A DNA stretch of 64,000 nt, taken from positions 29,635,763 to 29,699,762 of the forward strand of contig CM038710.1 in assembly GCA_021613375.1 (NCBI GenBank), written 5' to 3'. Source of the stretch: Megaleporinus macrocephalus. Its lineage: Eukaryota > Chordata > Actinopteri > Characiformes > Anostomidae. Both the position numbers and the translations under genes were made by a program. The notes beneath the pieces are model-generated. The model saw only the letters and a program-made list of their open reading frames with translations. It ran no database searches and was not told the DNA's origin. Below are positions 12,084 to 25,200 of this stretch, in pieces (within the stretch, counting starts at the first letter, position 1; each line of letters begins with the position of its first letter).

Positions 12084-12440
12084 TTCGTTAATGCTCTTTG
12101 GAAAAAACTCCAATACTCTGTGATGTTTTTCACTGGAATCCTCTGGGCGCGACCAAAACGCCTCAAAACGTCTCAAAGTCTCGCTTTTTTGCGATAAAGG
12201 AAAAAAAACACGCACCCCCTTGGCGGCTGTCTGATTGTCTGCCCTTATCTGGGAAGCTGTGAAGATAAAGGCAACAAATGTCAAAAGGTGTTTGGCTGCT
12301 CTCGTGAGAAGACTCACAAAAGCTCTCTGCTGAAAGGGAGGAGGGAGGCAAAAGTCCTCTTGTCACGTCAGCCTTCACTGTGTGCCTCAGACTCCGGGCT
12401 GTAAGCCGCGGCAGGTGTTCAGCGCTGTGTCCCAGTAAAA
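11942..12440 (-). other. Candidate 5' untranslated first exon of the semaphorin-like gene
   Basis: On the minus strand the sequence downstream of the putative promoter at 12520-12620 runs to a donor AAGAAG|GTAGAC at 11942/11941. The next exon acceptor seen in this direction is at 4832, where the signal-peptide exon begins, implying a 7.1-kb 5' intron. A noncoding first exon is common in class 3 semaphorin genes. The stretch has more CpG than its flanks and contains a (CT)n tract. The transcription start is not visible; the upper limit is a guess. Confidence 0.3.
12045..12079. repeat. (CT)n microsatellite
   Basis: A near-perfect CT/GA dinucleotide run of about 35 bp inside the putative first exon, (GA)n in the minus-strand transcript sense. 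It creates a spurious RERERERE peptide in one minus-strand frame. Confidence 0.9.
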
Positions 12441-12519
12441 GTCCTTCTGTCTAACCACACAGCCACCTCCACGCGCTATTTTTAACACCCGTATTTAGAC
12501 TAGGCCCTTCCCTCTGGCA

Positions 12520-12620
12520 TAGTTATTGGCTAATAGTTCACTATAGAAAGTAAAGTAGCCAATCCCAGGGCAGGACGCTGAGTCTGCCAGCCATTTACAG
12601 CACAGAGGGGGCGGGCTTTG
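12520..12620 (-). promoter_or_regulatory. Putative promoter with two CCAAT boxes and a GC box
   Basis: ATTGG at 12525-12529 (CCAAT on the minus strand), CCAAT at 12559-12563 and GGGGGCGGG at about 12606-12614 cluster within 90 bp. This is typical of a TATA-less vertebrate promoter using NF-Y and Sp1. The block adjoins a CpG-enriched stretch (12.1-13.3 kb). It would drive the minus-strand transcript reaching the signal-peptide exon at 4.8 kb. A plus-strand transcript toward 13 kb cannot be excluded. Confidence 0.4.
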
Positions 12621-13344
12621 CCGAAAAACGGGTGTGAAACAAAACAACGACTTCCAGTGATCGACGGTTAACTCATTAGAGGCCAAAACAACAACAAACT
12701 TTTCGACGTGGTTGCAGGCAAATAATAAACAACAACAGTAGCAGCCAAGAAAGTCTATAAAACCACACAGTAGCTAAATAGACAGCAGATGAGCAGTTTT
12801 TTTACATCTGCAGTAAGTTTACTGACACATACAATTAAAGACCACACAGAACTGCTTCATCATTAAGTGCCTCTTTTTATTTTTCAAAAGCTTGTTTTTG
12901 GGCAGTTTTTAGACTCAGAAGTCTTCTGTAAAGCACTTAATGATTATACTGTTAGGTAAAGTTGTGCCATATACCCTCACGTCAGGCTCCGTTTTGACTG
13001 ACAGCTAACTGTCAAGCAGTTTGGAGGAGCAAGCGAATGCCCGGATGTACGTGTTAGAAAAGGGGAAAAGGGCACAAGAGAGTCTGAAAATTCCCCAGAT
13101 TCTTCACTCGACGTTTGGGGGACCAACGACAACGGAGACAAAAAGCCACCGAAGGGGGGAAGGGACTGTTGAAAAGACGTTCTCCTGCTCGGAGAGTCAG
13201 TAATGTAGTCTCAAAGAGCCTTTGGTGTCTATTCACTTCGTGAACTGTGCGCTCTATTGAAATGTCACCGCACATTCGCCAGTGTATGAACCTCCCCGCT
13301 GTGTAATACTGTGTCTGCGTGTCTTCAAAACAAACGACCACCAA

Positions 13345-16300
13345 TGGAGAGACTACAGGCCTGATCCACTTTCATACATCTCCTCAAACAATGCGCTTTC
13401 CTTGCTTAGCAGGGGCGTCTAGTACTTTTCTTAGGTTACGCATACTTTTTTTCACATTATCGTTTTACTTAAGTATGTCTGTGAGGGAAAGAAAAATCAT
13501 TGTAACTAGTAATGTTAGCTAACATTGCCTTCATAACTCAGCTTTGCAGTTTTATTCGGTTCTGTTGGTGGAGCACCTGCTTTTCTGTAGTTCACAGACT
13601 AAATTTCTACAATGAAAACCATGAAAAACTCATGGTTAGGTGGCCAGTTTATCATTAAAATATCCAGTATTTTTATCTATGAAATAAAAATTGGGTGACA
13701 GTTCCAGTCCAGACAGTTCCAGTTCATATATTTTGACCACAGTAAGTGTTGGTAAGTACAGTATTGAGCATGGTAAGTCTAAACTATGGTGAAGACCACC
13801 TGATAAAATTGGGTACTTACTTTTTAAACCAGGTCAGAAAATCATACAGTAGGCTCCCAGGGTGAGTGAGGGTATGGTAAACTATGGAACACTCAAAAAG
13901 AAAATAATAAAAGATTATAATGAAAGTTTTATATTTCTTGCTTTTCGAGGGCAAGATATGTCCCTTGTCACTTTTTAGAAATAAAGCCAATAAGTAAAAA
14001 ATCACAAGTTAGTGGTTTAGGCAGGCATGAGGCAGGGATATGAAAGATTTAGTGCTTGTAAGAGCCCATAATTTATATTCATACACCTGGGCTAGCTCCC
14101 GTTCTGGAGAGACAGACGACTGTTAGTATACTATTAGTATATGCCGTTGTACATGGATGACAATTCATTGCTTCTGATCAGGTTTTACGCAGCACTGTTC
14201 TCTAAAACTAGGTGAGCAAGTGGTAGAAGTAGATAATAGCAGCCCCATCTGTTGGGCAAAACAAGCACAGAGCATCTGCTCTGTTGTCGGATCTTTCTTA
14301 GGCCTTCTTTTATTGTGTTTTTAATTCACAGTTACAAACAGGACATGTCTGGGGACAGGCCAACAACTGGAATGAAATGCACATCTGGTCACCCTATCAC
14401 ACTGATCTTATGTCCTTTTGAGCTATAGTTTTTTTAGACTAAAACAGAGAGGAACAACAGCTAAACTTCCTGTTCTGACAGAAGCTGGATGTAGTTGAGA
14501 ATTTCTGGCCTTCTCCTTGCTGCTCCTTGCTGTTTAGTATCTAGCTTTTATGTCTATGTGATGTTTTCTCTGGGTTTCAGTCTTTTGTCCTATAGGTTAT
14601 TTCTCAGTGATTTCTTTAGCTCATTGTGTCCATGCCGCTGACCATCAGTGTTTAAACAGTGAGCGCAGCCTTTGTGCTACTAGCTTTGCGGTGTGCCTGT
14701 TAACTCTCTGTTTCTTTCTTTCTGCTGTGCGGATGTGGAGGTGGTTTCTTGTCTTTCTTTCTCCTTGTGGGAGGCATCCTTTATTTTCCTCCGGGAGGAA
14801 ATGACTAATGTGAGCTTTAAGTTCAGGTTTCCGTGCGATGTTCACCCACAATGGCACTGAGTTCCATTCACAGAGCCCATCAGTCAGAGTCAGCAAGCAA
14901 GCTCTGACACAGGTCGCGTGATCCGGCCTGAATGTGACCGTTAAATAGCATGTAGTCCTCTAACGTATATAATAGATATGCATGTGAATGTACATGTGCA
15001 CCTTGTATGTTCTTTGTGTTGTACTGTATGCTTTGTATTGTACTGTAGTATTGAAAATTAGAAAAGTATTTGAAGTCAAGTCTAGACATCTGTCCAGTGC
15101 TGACTGTTTTTCAAATAGCTGACGATACCAGTATTATTTTAATCTGATCATGCATGCCTATTTCAAATATATCATGTGTCAAGAAACACATGATAAAGCT
15201 GTATAGCACCAACAACAATGTTCATACCAAACTTGATTAAATGTCTGATATTTGAAAAGTGGCAATAACTTAAATTTCTTGCAGTCTAGAATAAAACATA
15301 TCTAATTCATTTGGTGAATATAATAAGTACAAAACAAGTGAATATAACTTTGTCCAGAATTTGTGGATTTATGTACTTTTTATTTGCCTTATATAACCCC
15401 CCCCCTCTCTCTCTTTAGAGTGTGTCCTCTTGTACCTAAAAGCAAGTAATGATTTTATATTAAACGTTTTGGCTCTTTGGTCACAGAAATATTGGCTCTA
15501 CTCCAATAAGAAAAGTGTTAAATTCAATTCATTGTTATTGTCATTGTACCAATACAAGGCTGTACGAGATAACAAATTGCTGTCAGGCTACTTCTCCAGA
15601 GCAGTATTTTAAAGATAAAGTAAAAAAAAATTGAAAAGAGTTAATGCAAAGCAATAGTGCAAATACAAAAGAAAGAAACACAAGACAATATGTGTAAAAC
15701 GAGACAACCTGTGCGAAGCCCATAAGATGTGCAAACAGAAGCGAGCATAAATAAACATAAATATGTGGTGAAGCAATTAATACGTAGTAAAGTGAATGCA
15801 GCTTAAGTGTACATGATAGAGAGGTACAGTGGCTGAGGTATCCAGGAAGTATTTTATCTTTCTGTTAGGGGACTAAATATTAAACAGATGCTAAGGCTTG
15901 CAGTTGGTGCTAATTGGTTCAGGAAAAAAACTATACTATGATTTGTTTATTGATATATTGAGATAGGTGGTTGTTTTGTTAAGTCCTGAGGATCAGGCGA
16001 GTCAGGCATTGCAGTGCTTCCAATAAACAGCTTTTGGACATGTGGTTTAAATATAGACTTTTCACACATTTGAGGCAATTACTGTGCAGTCGTGGAGATG
16101 CTGGAGTAAACACTAAGTACAGCGCTTAAAAAAGGATCAGAGGAACAAGAGTTATGAAAACACTTGTGTCATGTGACCTCTACGTGCACAGTCAAGGCAT
16201 TGTGTACGTTCGCGAGAATGTGTGTGTGTATGTGTGTTCATGCCTTCATGCGTGTAGGAGCATGTGCTGTGTGTATTGGGTCACCTTATACCAGCAACAT

Positions 16301-19300
16301 CAAACACTACAAATCTTCAAGTTCCATCAACTATAATCCAACCTAGTTCTTCCGTTTTTATTGGCTACAACAAACAAAAACCTGGAAACTATTCTTCTAT
16401 CTTGGGCCAAAGAGAAGTCCTTGCACTAATTCTGGCCAGTATGAATACAATTTGATACCAGAATATTTAAGCTTACGTTTAATATAAATAAGCAAACCAC
16501 TGCTTTCTGAACATTGATACCTTATGTTAAAAAAACTGTCTTACAAATATCACACAGCTAGTGTTTGAACTCCTGGACTGTTGGACTGGTTCGTTCGGTT
16601 TTCCTCTCCTGAAATTATACCAAAGAGAACTGTATACATTAACTAGACTTGTATTTGACTAGTACTAGATTTGTATTTGTCTTTTATATTTATATAAGTC
16701 CCTTCCCAACAATCTGAAACACTAAGTAAATAAAAGCTATTACAATTAAATAAGTCACTAAATAGCAATAAAACCAAAAGTCACTAACTTTGAATCTTAT
16801 TTCTGCCACTTATCCTAGTTTAGGACATTTTAATAAAATGTGATCTCATACTTGTACTTGTAGTGCTTATCACTACTGAGAGATAATCATTAATTTAAGA
16901 TTTCATAATAATAAAAACTGTCACATATATTAAAGGATAATTAGGAGCGAGTAGTGATATACAAGTAATTGCAAGTAATTAGTACTGAGTCGTGATTACG
17001 AGAAGGTAAGTCATAACAGCAAGATACTGTTTCATGATTACGAGATAGTAGTTCATAATAGTGGGATACTGAATCATGATCATGATAGTAGGTCAAAATT
17101 TCAAGATATTAGTCATAATTATGAGATAGTAAGTCATCATTATGAGTTATCGAAGTATTAAATAACAATTAGGACAGTTATAACTATGAAAGTCATCATT
17201 GTAAAAAACTGTGGTTCCAGGTCTGTGGTTCCTGACTGTAATTATGAGGGTGCCTTGTAATTATAAGATACCTCCTCATTACTATGAGATATTTACTCAT
17301 TATTATAAGTTTCTCATTGTCGTTGTAACTTATTAATGCTTTTTAGGTGGCAGCACTACAAACTGCCCGTACACAGATGGCAGCACTAACAGTGTGCTAA
17401 CCTAGAAATCTCAAGTGAGTGTAGGGAAAGCGAGAAAGCAGGGGAATGTGAAAAGGCTGGGAGTGTGGGAGCGTCCTGCACATCTGTCTTTAGGGATAAA
17501 TCTGTCAGCACTTAAGCGTCAGCCTGCGGGGGGCCAGAATGGAGCAGGCTGGTAATGCCCTGCCTCGTTAAAGATGGATGCTCCTTCGAGTGATTTTGGG
17601 CTGATAAAAGTCACACTGAGATGTGTGTAGGTATGTGTGTGAGCGTGTGTGTGCTCCGCTCTGTTTAGCGTGTATCATACAGTCCGTTTCAGCTTCAGCC
17701 GTGCGGTGGACTCTAGAAGGCCCGTTGTAGGAGGACAGGGTATGGTGTATGCCCAGGCACACTTTGTTTAGCCTTACGGACAGTTTGTTGCTTTTGAATG
17801 ACATCACACAATGGCATGCTCGGGTAAGTGTGTGCTAACATCCAGCCATTGATCTTGTGTGTGTTCGCCACTCTTTGAAGTTTCTTCATGTGTGCTCTGT
17901 GAGGAACAAAACCCCACTGAATGCGGAGGATAGAGAGAAGGTCATAAAGCTGCTGCTTTTTCTTACTGTTGGTGATTATTGTGCTCACGATCATTTATCT
18001 ATTCACCAGTCAGACACAGAGAGGCCCAGCTAATAAACTTCACCATCAATCTCTTTCATACGTCTTCCGTCTCTTAGTCTCACTCTTTCCATCATATTTC
18101 ATTCTTGGTTTCCTCCTTCAGACTGCTTTTGTTTCTCCTTTATCCCACTTTAATAAAGAAACCTGCACTTCTCTCATGTATGTTGCTTATAGAGTTCTGC
18201 GCTCACTCTTACATTTTTACCCATTCGAATGGCCATTAAGTACTAGCTGTTCATTTTTAGGAATAAAAAACCCAGAAAACAATCATACACACAAACTATA
18301 CACATGAATAGGCAACTAAAAACAATATAAACTTTCATTCGTTCTCTCATTTCAGTTTTTATTCTTTTTTTCTTTTCTTTTATGCTTTCATCAACTACTA
18401 TTTTTTTAAACCCACAAATTTCAATCTAGAAGTTGGTTTGTTTTTTTCTGCTCTTCACAGTCCAAGTCATGTTGTAAACACTGGGAGTCCTGGGGTTCTG
18501 GGACCTCCTAGTTAGCCTCCTGGACTCCATTATTGTCTCAAAAAACTAAATTCTTATTATAGAGTCATACTTTTCGTTGGGGAAAATAAACGCTCAAATA
18601 TAAATCAAGTTCAGGGAAAGGTCATTGTTTAGTTGATTCCTCTGTGAGATTCAGTCTTTGGCATTCCTGACTAACTAGAGATGCAGCAATGGTCTGCCTC
18701 AGGGTGGCGCTGTAACAAATTGGTTCACTCAGTTAGTCCTTCACAGCCTAGTAACCCTAAGTATGTCTGCCATAACTCTGAAAAACTGCACAATATGCTG
18801 TAACTAAAACTTTGCTGTTTGTGTTTGTTTAAAAGAGTAAATTGTTACTCATTTTCCAAACCAAAGACAAAAAGGGTATGTGTTAAATCTCAGTTAATGT
18901 ATGGATGACATTACAATCCTAGAAAAGAGCAAAAGAAAAATTGGCATTCATTTTAATTTAAAAAAGGCATTAAGTTTCTTGGCATTGAAATTGACAAGTG
19001 ACAAGTTTGTTAGCAGACAGCCTATGCTGGAGGAGCCAGCCAACATCAGGATGTATATCGTGATCTAAGTATTTCCAATCACGTTCAGTTATGTTGGGGG
19101 CTGGGCTCTGAGAGCACCAGCATCTTCTGTGTTGGATTAAGTATGTTTTGATCTTCTAGGTCATTATTTTGGCGTAGAATTAATTTCCCAGTATGTATTG
19201 CATGCTGTATTAAATTCTTAGTTCTCTTATGCCTTCAAACAAGAACAAATCATAAAACCTTACCTAGATCCATAGCGATGACATGTGTTCTCGCAGTTAG

Positions 19301-21380
19301 AGGATAAACAAAAGCGGCTGTTTTTTCAGATCTTAAGCAAGAAGGAAGCTTAATTTGTTTAATCTAATGGTGGCACTATTAATAATCTACCAGATCTAGC
19401 ATGAATGTTAGGGGTCCTGTTTTATATGAAATTACAATAAAGTTAAGAACACTTTGCGTACTCCTCTAAAAAGCAGTAATGTGTTACCTTTTTTTCTAAC
19501 ATTGAAAAATGGATAAGTTGAACAAAAAAATTGAAGGGTCTCTGACTTTTGCACATTATTTTTTATAGTCAAAATTAGTTTGAAGTACTAAAAACAAGCA
19601 GAAACTACTAATGGAGTCGTCAGTTGATGTCCGGTATAAGCTTTTTATTTTTTTATTGTTTAAGGTAGGGGACTACATGCTACAAATGCATGAAAGGTAA
19701 TTTAAGGAAGCAGACGTGCAGTGTCTGAAATCTGTTTCATTGATTTAATTTAGTCTTGAATGCCAAACGGTGACTAAAAAAGACATTGTTTTATTGGCTA
19801 CATGAGTGATTATTAGTGTTTATTGTAATTAATAGCATGGGAAGCATGATTAACGATCAAAGAATATATGTAATCTACAGCCAAATCTCTGAGAATATTA
19901 TAACCTATGGAATATATAGGTCAAGAGAACATACGCTAGGGCTTATTTGGGCAAGGCTCCTATGTTTATAAGAGGATTAACCCGAAAGCTTGATTTATGT
20001 AAGTGGCTCCTATTGATCTATCTTAGTTGTCTTTGTGCTCGTATAACAAAAATGAGCACACAAAACATGAGATGAACAAACATGGACCAGTTTAGACCAG
20101 TGCTCATGCTGTCTAGTGACATCACAACCCAACTACTTTGAAAGGATCAAACATTTGCTGGTGCCCACAGCAGGTCGCATGCATAATCTAGAGTGTGCTT
20201 AACGTCCACATCCCATAATATTAGAAAGGCCCCACTCCTAACTGCATGCCTGACTGTGCCATATCTGAAACCTGGGCAGGTCTTTGCTGGTGGAATATTT
20301 ATAGCGTCGCATTAAGCGAGGAGTCGAGCGTGCTGAAGTGCGCCATTGCGACATCCACCTCCCTCTGTCGAGGCCTGCCCAAAAATGCCTGGCTCAAGGC
20401 TGTTTGCATAAGCTGTGGTGTTGCGAGTGCATATCTTACAGTCATTACATACTGACCTCACTTATGTCAAGATCTCAGCTACCGGTTGATGTAAATATTG
20501 ATATGACAAGTTTGCCGGGGCTGCATACTGATGGAAAATAGCTGACATTAAAGGATAGAAAATAGAAAAAAGGGTTTTATATTTAGAAATGGCAAAAACA
20601 GGATCTGATGAAAACAGATGATGGATACAGCATGAAAAGCACATAGCTTGTCAATAAATATTCAAATGGAGAAAAAATAGTAGCTCAATATTAACTTCAG
20701 AGAAACAGAGAAAGAATGTAATTCTGTAGTAAGAAAACTGATGAAATTACAAAACAATACTCATTCTCTGGCCATAAAAAGCCATGGTGATCTAAAACAG
20801 TTAAGCAGTTCTCCAACCGTTTTAGTTCTAAGGCCCTCCATTGTGGATGGTAATTGCCACTACGCCCTTCCTCGCCCTCACTGTGGCCGTTTATAGCTGT
20901 AACGTATTTACTGTATCTTTAATGTGTCTTTACTGTTAACAGATTATCAAGAAGCACAGCAAGCCCAGAGATTTTCTTAGGTTGTTTCTTTATCAAGATT
21001 AACATGGGTGGGTTGGTGGGTGGATGTGGGAGGCCTCCTCAAGTAGGATGTCACTTAGAGGGCCCACATGTTCAGAAACCGCCCTCCCCCCAACTTTCTC
21101 AGCAGCTATAGCATGTGCATATTAACAAGTATGACAGGTAACTTATGTAGATGCGCTGAAGTGCTGTGCTCAGTTGCACTTATTCAGTTTGAAACTGTTT
21201 AATAACATGTTTCAGATATAAATCACTGTAAACTTCGTAGCCCTCCAGGAGTCCATGGCACTGAGTTTGAGTACAGCTGGTCTGAAAGTATATCTGGCGA
21301 TTAGTTTAGAGAAGTCTGACCACTACAGTGCTACCTACCAGCATTACTGTGGAATAGCAAGTGACATTTCAGGAAATATT
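13345..21380. other. Gene-free stretch, 13.3-21.4 kb
   Basis: No exon with convincing coding sequence and splice sites was found on either strand. Contents are AT-rich DNA and a dispersed repeat at about 15510-15860 beginning 'attcaattcattgttattg'. There is a C run plus CT tract near 15400, a degenerate 'gtcataattatgagata' tandem array at about 16985-17330, and GT-rich tracts near 16215 and 17625. A CpG-denser unique block lies at 20265-20435. Confidence 0.5.
16985..17330. repeat. Degenerate minisatellite of about 22-bp units
   Basis: Units of the form 'agtcataattatgagatagt' recur with substitutions (cgtgattacgagaaggta, catgattacgagatagta, cataattatgagatagta, catcattatgagttatcg) and later in a 'tcattactatgagatatt' variant. 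The array is old, with no two units identical. Confidence 0.65.
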
Positions 21381-22240
21381 CTTAGGAACACCTGTACTCT
21401 TGCTTTGTCATTTGATTATCCAATCATGTGTCAGCAGTTCTCTTCAAAGATCAGAATGGGGTGGGGGTGGGGGTTGTCTAAGTGACATTGAACTTTGTTG
21501 CTGTTGCTGGACAGGCTGGTTTGAATATTTCAGAAACTGCTGAACTCCTGGGATTTTTAAGCTTAATAGTTTACTAGACAATGCTGGACTTAGAGTGCTA
21601 AAAAACTAGAATTAATGATTAATGAGAGATCAACTTGTTGATGAGAGATCAACACTTAAATGACTACTTTTTGACCAAAAAAGCATCTCTTCAACTCTTC
21701 AAACCTTGAAGCAGATAGGCTACAACAGCAGAAGGCTCCTCTCCTGTCAGCCAGATACAGCAATCTAACGCCATAGTGCTTTCGGTGATGGTGTAATGGT
21801 GGGAGATGTTTTCTTGACACGCATAGGCATACCAATCAAGCATCATTTGAATGGCACCGACTATCTGAGCACTGTCATAGCCATGTACCGTTTGTCAATG
21901 GCCAACAATTTACCAAACGTTTAACGGGACTTGCCTTCTCAAACTGCTTCCATGAACAGGACAATGAGTTCAGTGAACTTCAGTGGCCTACACAGTCACC
22001 AGCTCTGTATCCAATAGAGCGTGGAGACATTGGTACAACAGGAAAAACAGCATGAAAGTACGGTCCATAAATCTCCAGCAATTACCTGATGCAATCACGT
22101 CAACATTGACAAAGTCAAGCCCACAGAATCTCTAAGTAATGTTTCCAGCAACCTCTTTAATCCATGCTGTGCAGAATTGAAGGTGTTCTGAGAGCAAAGC
22201 TGAGTAGAATGATGTTTTTAATAAACTGGTTCATGAGTAC
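21381..22240 (+). pseudogene. Decayed Tc1-like transposon
   Basis: The left end 'ttaggaacacctgtac' and the right end 'aataaactggttcatgagta' match in style the termini of a widespread fish Tc1 family (consensus ends 'ttaggtacacctg' and 'taataaagtggctggtgag'). Inside are remnants of the transposase: 'gctggtttgaatatttcagaaactgctga' (DNA-binding region), 'ggtgtaatggtgggagatgttttcttg' and 'ccacagtcaccagctctgtatccaatagagcg' (the P-D-L-N-P-I-E segment, mutated). Multiple stops and indels make it inactive. Confidence 0.7.
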
Positions 22241-25200
22241 TATATCCCAAAGGTCAAACCACAGATTATACAGTACTTGCTATAACTAACTGTAGATGCA
22301 TACGTGCCTAAATGAAGATAGCACCAGGGGACTTCATTTTGTAGACAGTCTTTCACGGACTATCTCATAAACCCACATCTACCAGTGAATGAGAGCACGG
22401 GGGCTTCAATGGGGCGCTTCAAACTCACATACCAAGACCAAAGAATGCTGGGGTGAAAAAAAAAGTGGCTTACTCCTTATTGTACAGTCATAATACCACT
22501 TTAACCACCTAGACTTATGTTTCAGATATTAATCTTAAGGCTCAGGATGGAGTAACTCCTAAGAAACTCATATGTGAGTTATGAGCGTGAGGTACTAAAG
22601 TGGGCCCACATATCATAGAGTTTAAGGAAATAAAGGCAGTGTGTAATAAGAAAACTAGCCCACCAGTCAATTTAATAACCCCAAACTGTATTTTTCCCAA
22701 AAAGCAGAGGTGTTTTAAAACAGCTTAATATTTAGCTGTGCTGATATGATACATCAATGTATGCTGGTTTGTGTAAACTTGGTTGCGCTGGAGAAACAGC
22801 TTCCATCTTTTTGACTATACTGCCCCCTTATGACAAAAGGACAAGGAGTTAAATCCTTGGGAAAAAAAGTGAAAAAGATCACTCTTTCATTTGCATCATT
22901 TGCTCCCCTGTCCATCCATACAGTCCACATATGGAAACCAAACTATAAAATCAGCCAGTCTTAAATCAATTGTTTTTGTTTACTCAAGGAGGAGTGCAAA
23001 TGTTTGAACACCCATGGGCAAATTGCGTGTTTTGCTGCTTTTCCATGTGAACTGAAGTCGCACTTGAATATGGCGCTCATCTGCAAATTATAGAGCACAG
23101 TTTTACACACTGGAAGAAAATTACACATAAAATATAAAATTACACATAAAATATAAAATTACACAAAAAATTACACATAAAATATATAAATTACACATAC
23201 AATATAAATTACACATAAAATATAAAATTACACAAAAAATTACACATAAAATATAAATTACACATAAAATAAAAATTACACATAAAATATAAAATTACAC
23301 ATAGAATTACACATAAAATATAAAATTATACATAAAATTACACAAAAAATATAAAATTACACAAAAAATTACACATACAATATAAATGACACATAAAATA
23401 TAAAATTACACACAAAATTACATATAAAATATTAAATTACACATACAATAAAAATTGCACATACAATAAAAATTACACATAAAATATAAAGTCCCCAATA
23501 TGTTAAACACAACAAATGAGCAGTAACTGTGCATTAAAACGTGTTCTCTATGCAGGACGTCTTAACATATTTATTGAACACTTGGCTCTTTATTCTCCTC
23601 TTCCACCTACAGTATTAGCCCCACCTGCTCACATGTGTGTTATGACAAGTGGTTTAGAGCAAACTTCTTTTTAAGAGGCGCATTACTGGACAGCCAGTCA
23701 GAACAGAGTCTTAGAGGCACAAATATTAAGATCTGTTTGATTTAAAGGAATCCAAATGAGAAAGGTCGGGGAAAGGTCATGTAAGGTCCTTTAGGACAAT
23801 TTTTATTCTCACAGCCATTGATTTGTACTTTAGGACCAACTACACGTGACACTGTACCATGAACAATGTAATGAAGCAAAATGTATATGTAGGATTTATG
23901 ATTTTATAATCTTGTACTATCTTATCTACCCTACCTGAAGCACAGCAGGCGTCAGTATGAGAAACACTGGGACTTTAGATTGATTTTAAAAGACATGTGA
24001 TGAGACAAGAGATGATTTGTTATTTTCTTATATCATTACACTTACTATAAGAACAGCCTCATGTAAGCTGTAACCTCCTGACAATGCCCAAAGATGCCGC
24101 CCATTAAGCTACAGGAAGTGCAGTAATGGGGCGTTACATTTCGACAGAGGAAGTGACAGACTATCAGTTTTTGAGTGCCTAAAAATAAAAAAACATACCT
24201 GTAATTTGCCAAAATCAAACGATGTCTTGCTGAGCAAGTGATAGAAGAGATTAGACAACCTGTTAACACGTTTAATGCTTCAGATAAAGGTCAATTACTT
24301 TCAATGACATCAAGAGTTTTGATAATAAGTGTAAAGGGAAAAGACTGCACTGTACAACATTGTGATTCAAAAGCATGACGACTTTATTTTAAAACAAAAG
24401 ACAAACCATACCATATATTTCAAAATTATTTTTTATGCTATAAAATTTACCACACAAAAATAGCTTTTTTCTAGAGTTTTAGGTCAAATTCATTTCAAAA
24501 ACTGAAACATTAACAAATTATAAACCCTTTCTTTAGGGCTGGGACCTCACTTACAGTAAATCCCGTTGGCTTTAGAGGAAAATCAAACAAAATCTGATAG
24601 TTTCAGTCTCAGAAAACTGTGTTGTTTTTTTATTTTTACCTTTATTTAGATTTTACCAACCAAAAGTCCAATATTAAGTTCTTTCAAAATCACAGGGATG
24701 ATGCCATGATGATTTATTGGGTTAAAAAAGGATTCATTACAGAAAACAATAAATAAAAAAGAAAACATGAAAGATGATGACTACAACAGAAAAAAAACAG
24801 CTCAACCATAAAAAAGTTAATGGGCAAAAAAAGAAGTTTACAAAGTAACTACAGAACTTCTCTGCACTAATTCAGACATACAGATGTTTGTGAACGTACA
24901 TCCAAAAACACAAAAGTAGGACAAAGAGTCTATGAATAAAGGTCATCTGCACTAACGACCAGGTCATCTCCCCGCCCTATGTTTTCTTTATATATATTTA
25001 CATGGCAAAATGATAGATATGACTATTGGTTGTAACTCATGACTGCTCATGGCATGTTCATGCATGTGTAATGACAGTGTGCTGACATCTATTAGAAAAC
25101 ATTTGAAACGGACAGTAGTAGTTGTTGAGAGCCGCGCCACAGACAGAATTATTATTTGCAGCATGGCAGAAGTGTCAGGTTATTAGCTGCTTACGCTGAC

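Noticed and set aside
11871..12317. 148-residue minus-strand open frame with an RERERE run
   Set aside because: It is built through a (CT)n microsatellite and shows no domain. The region is better explained as a noncoding first exon.
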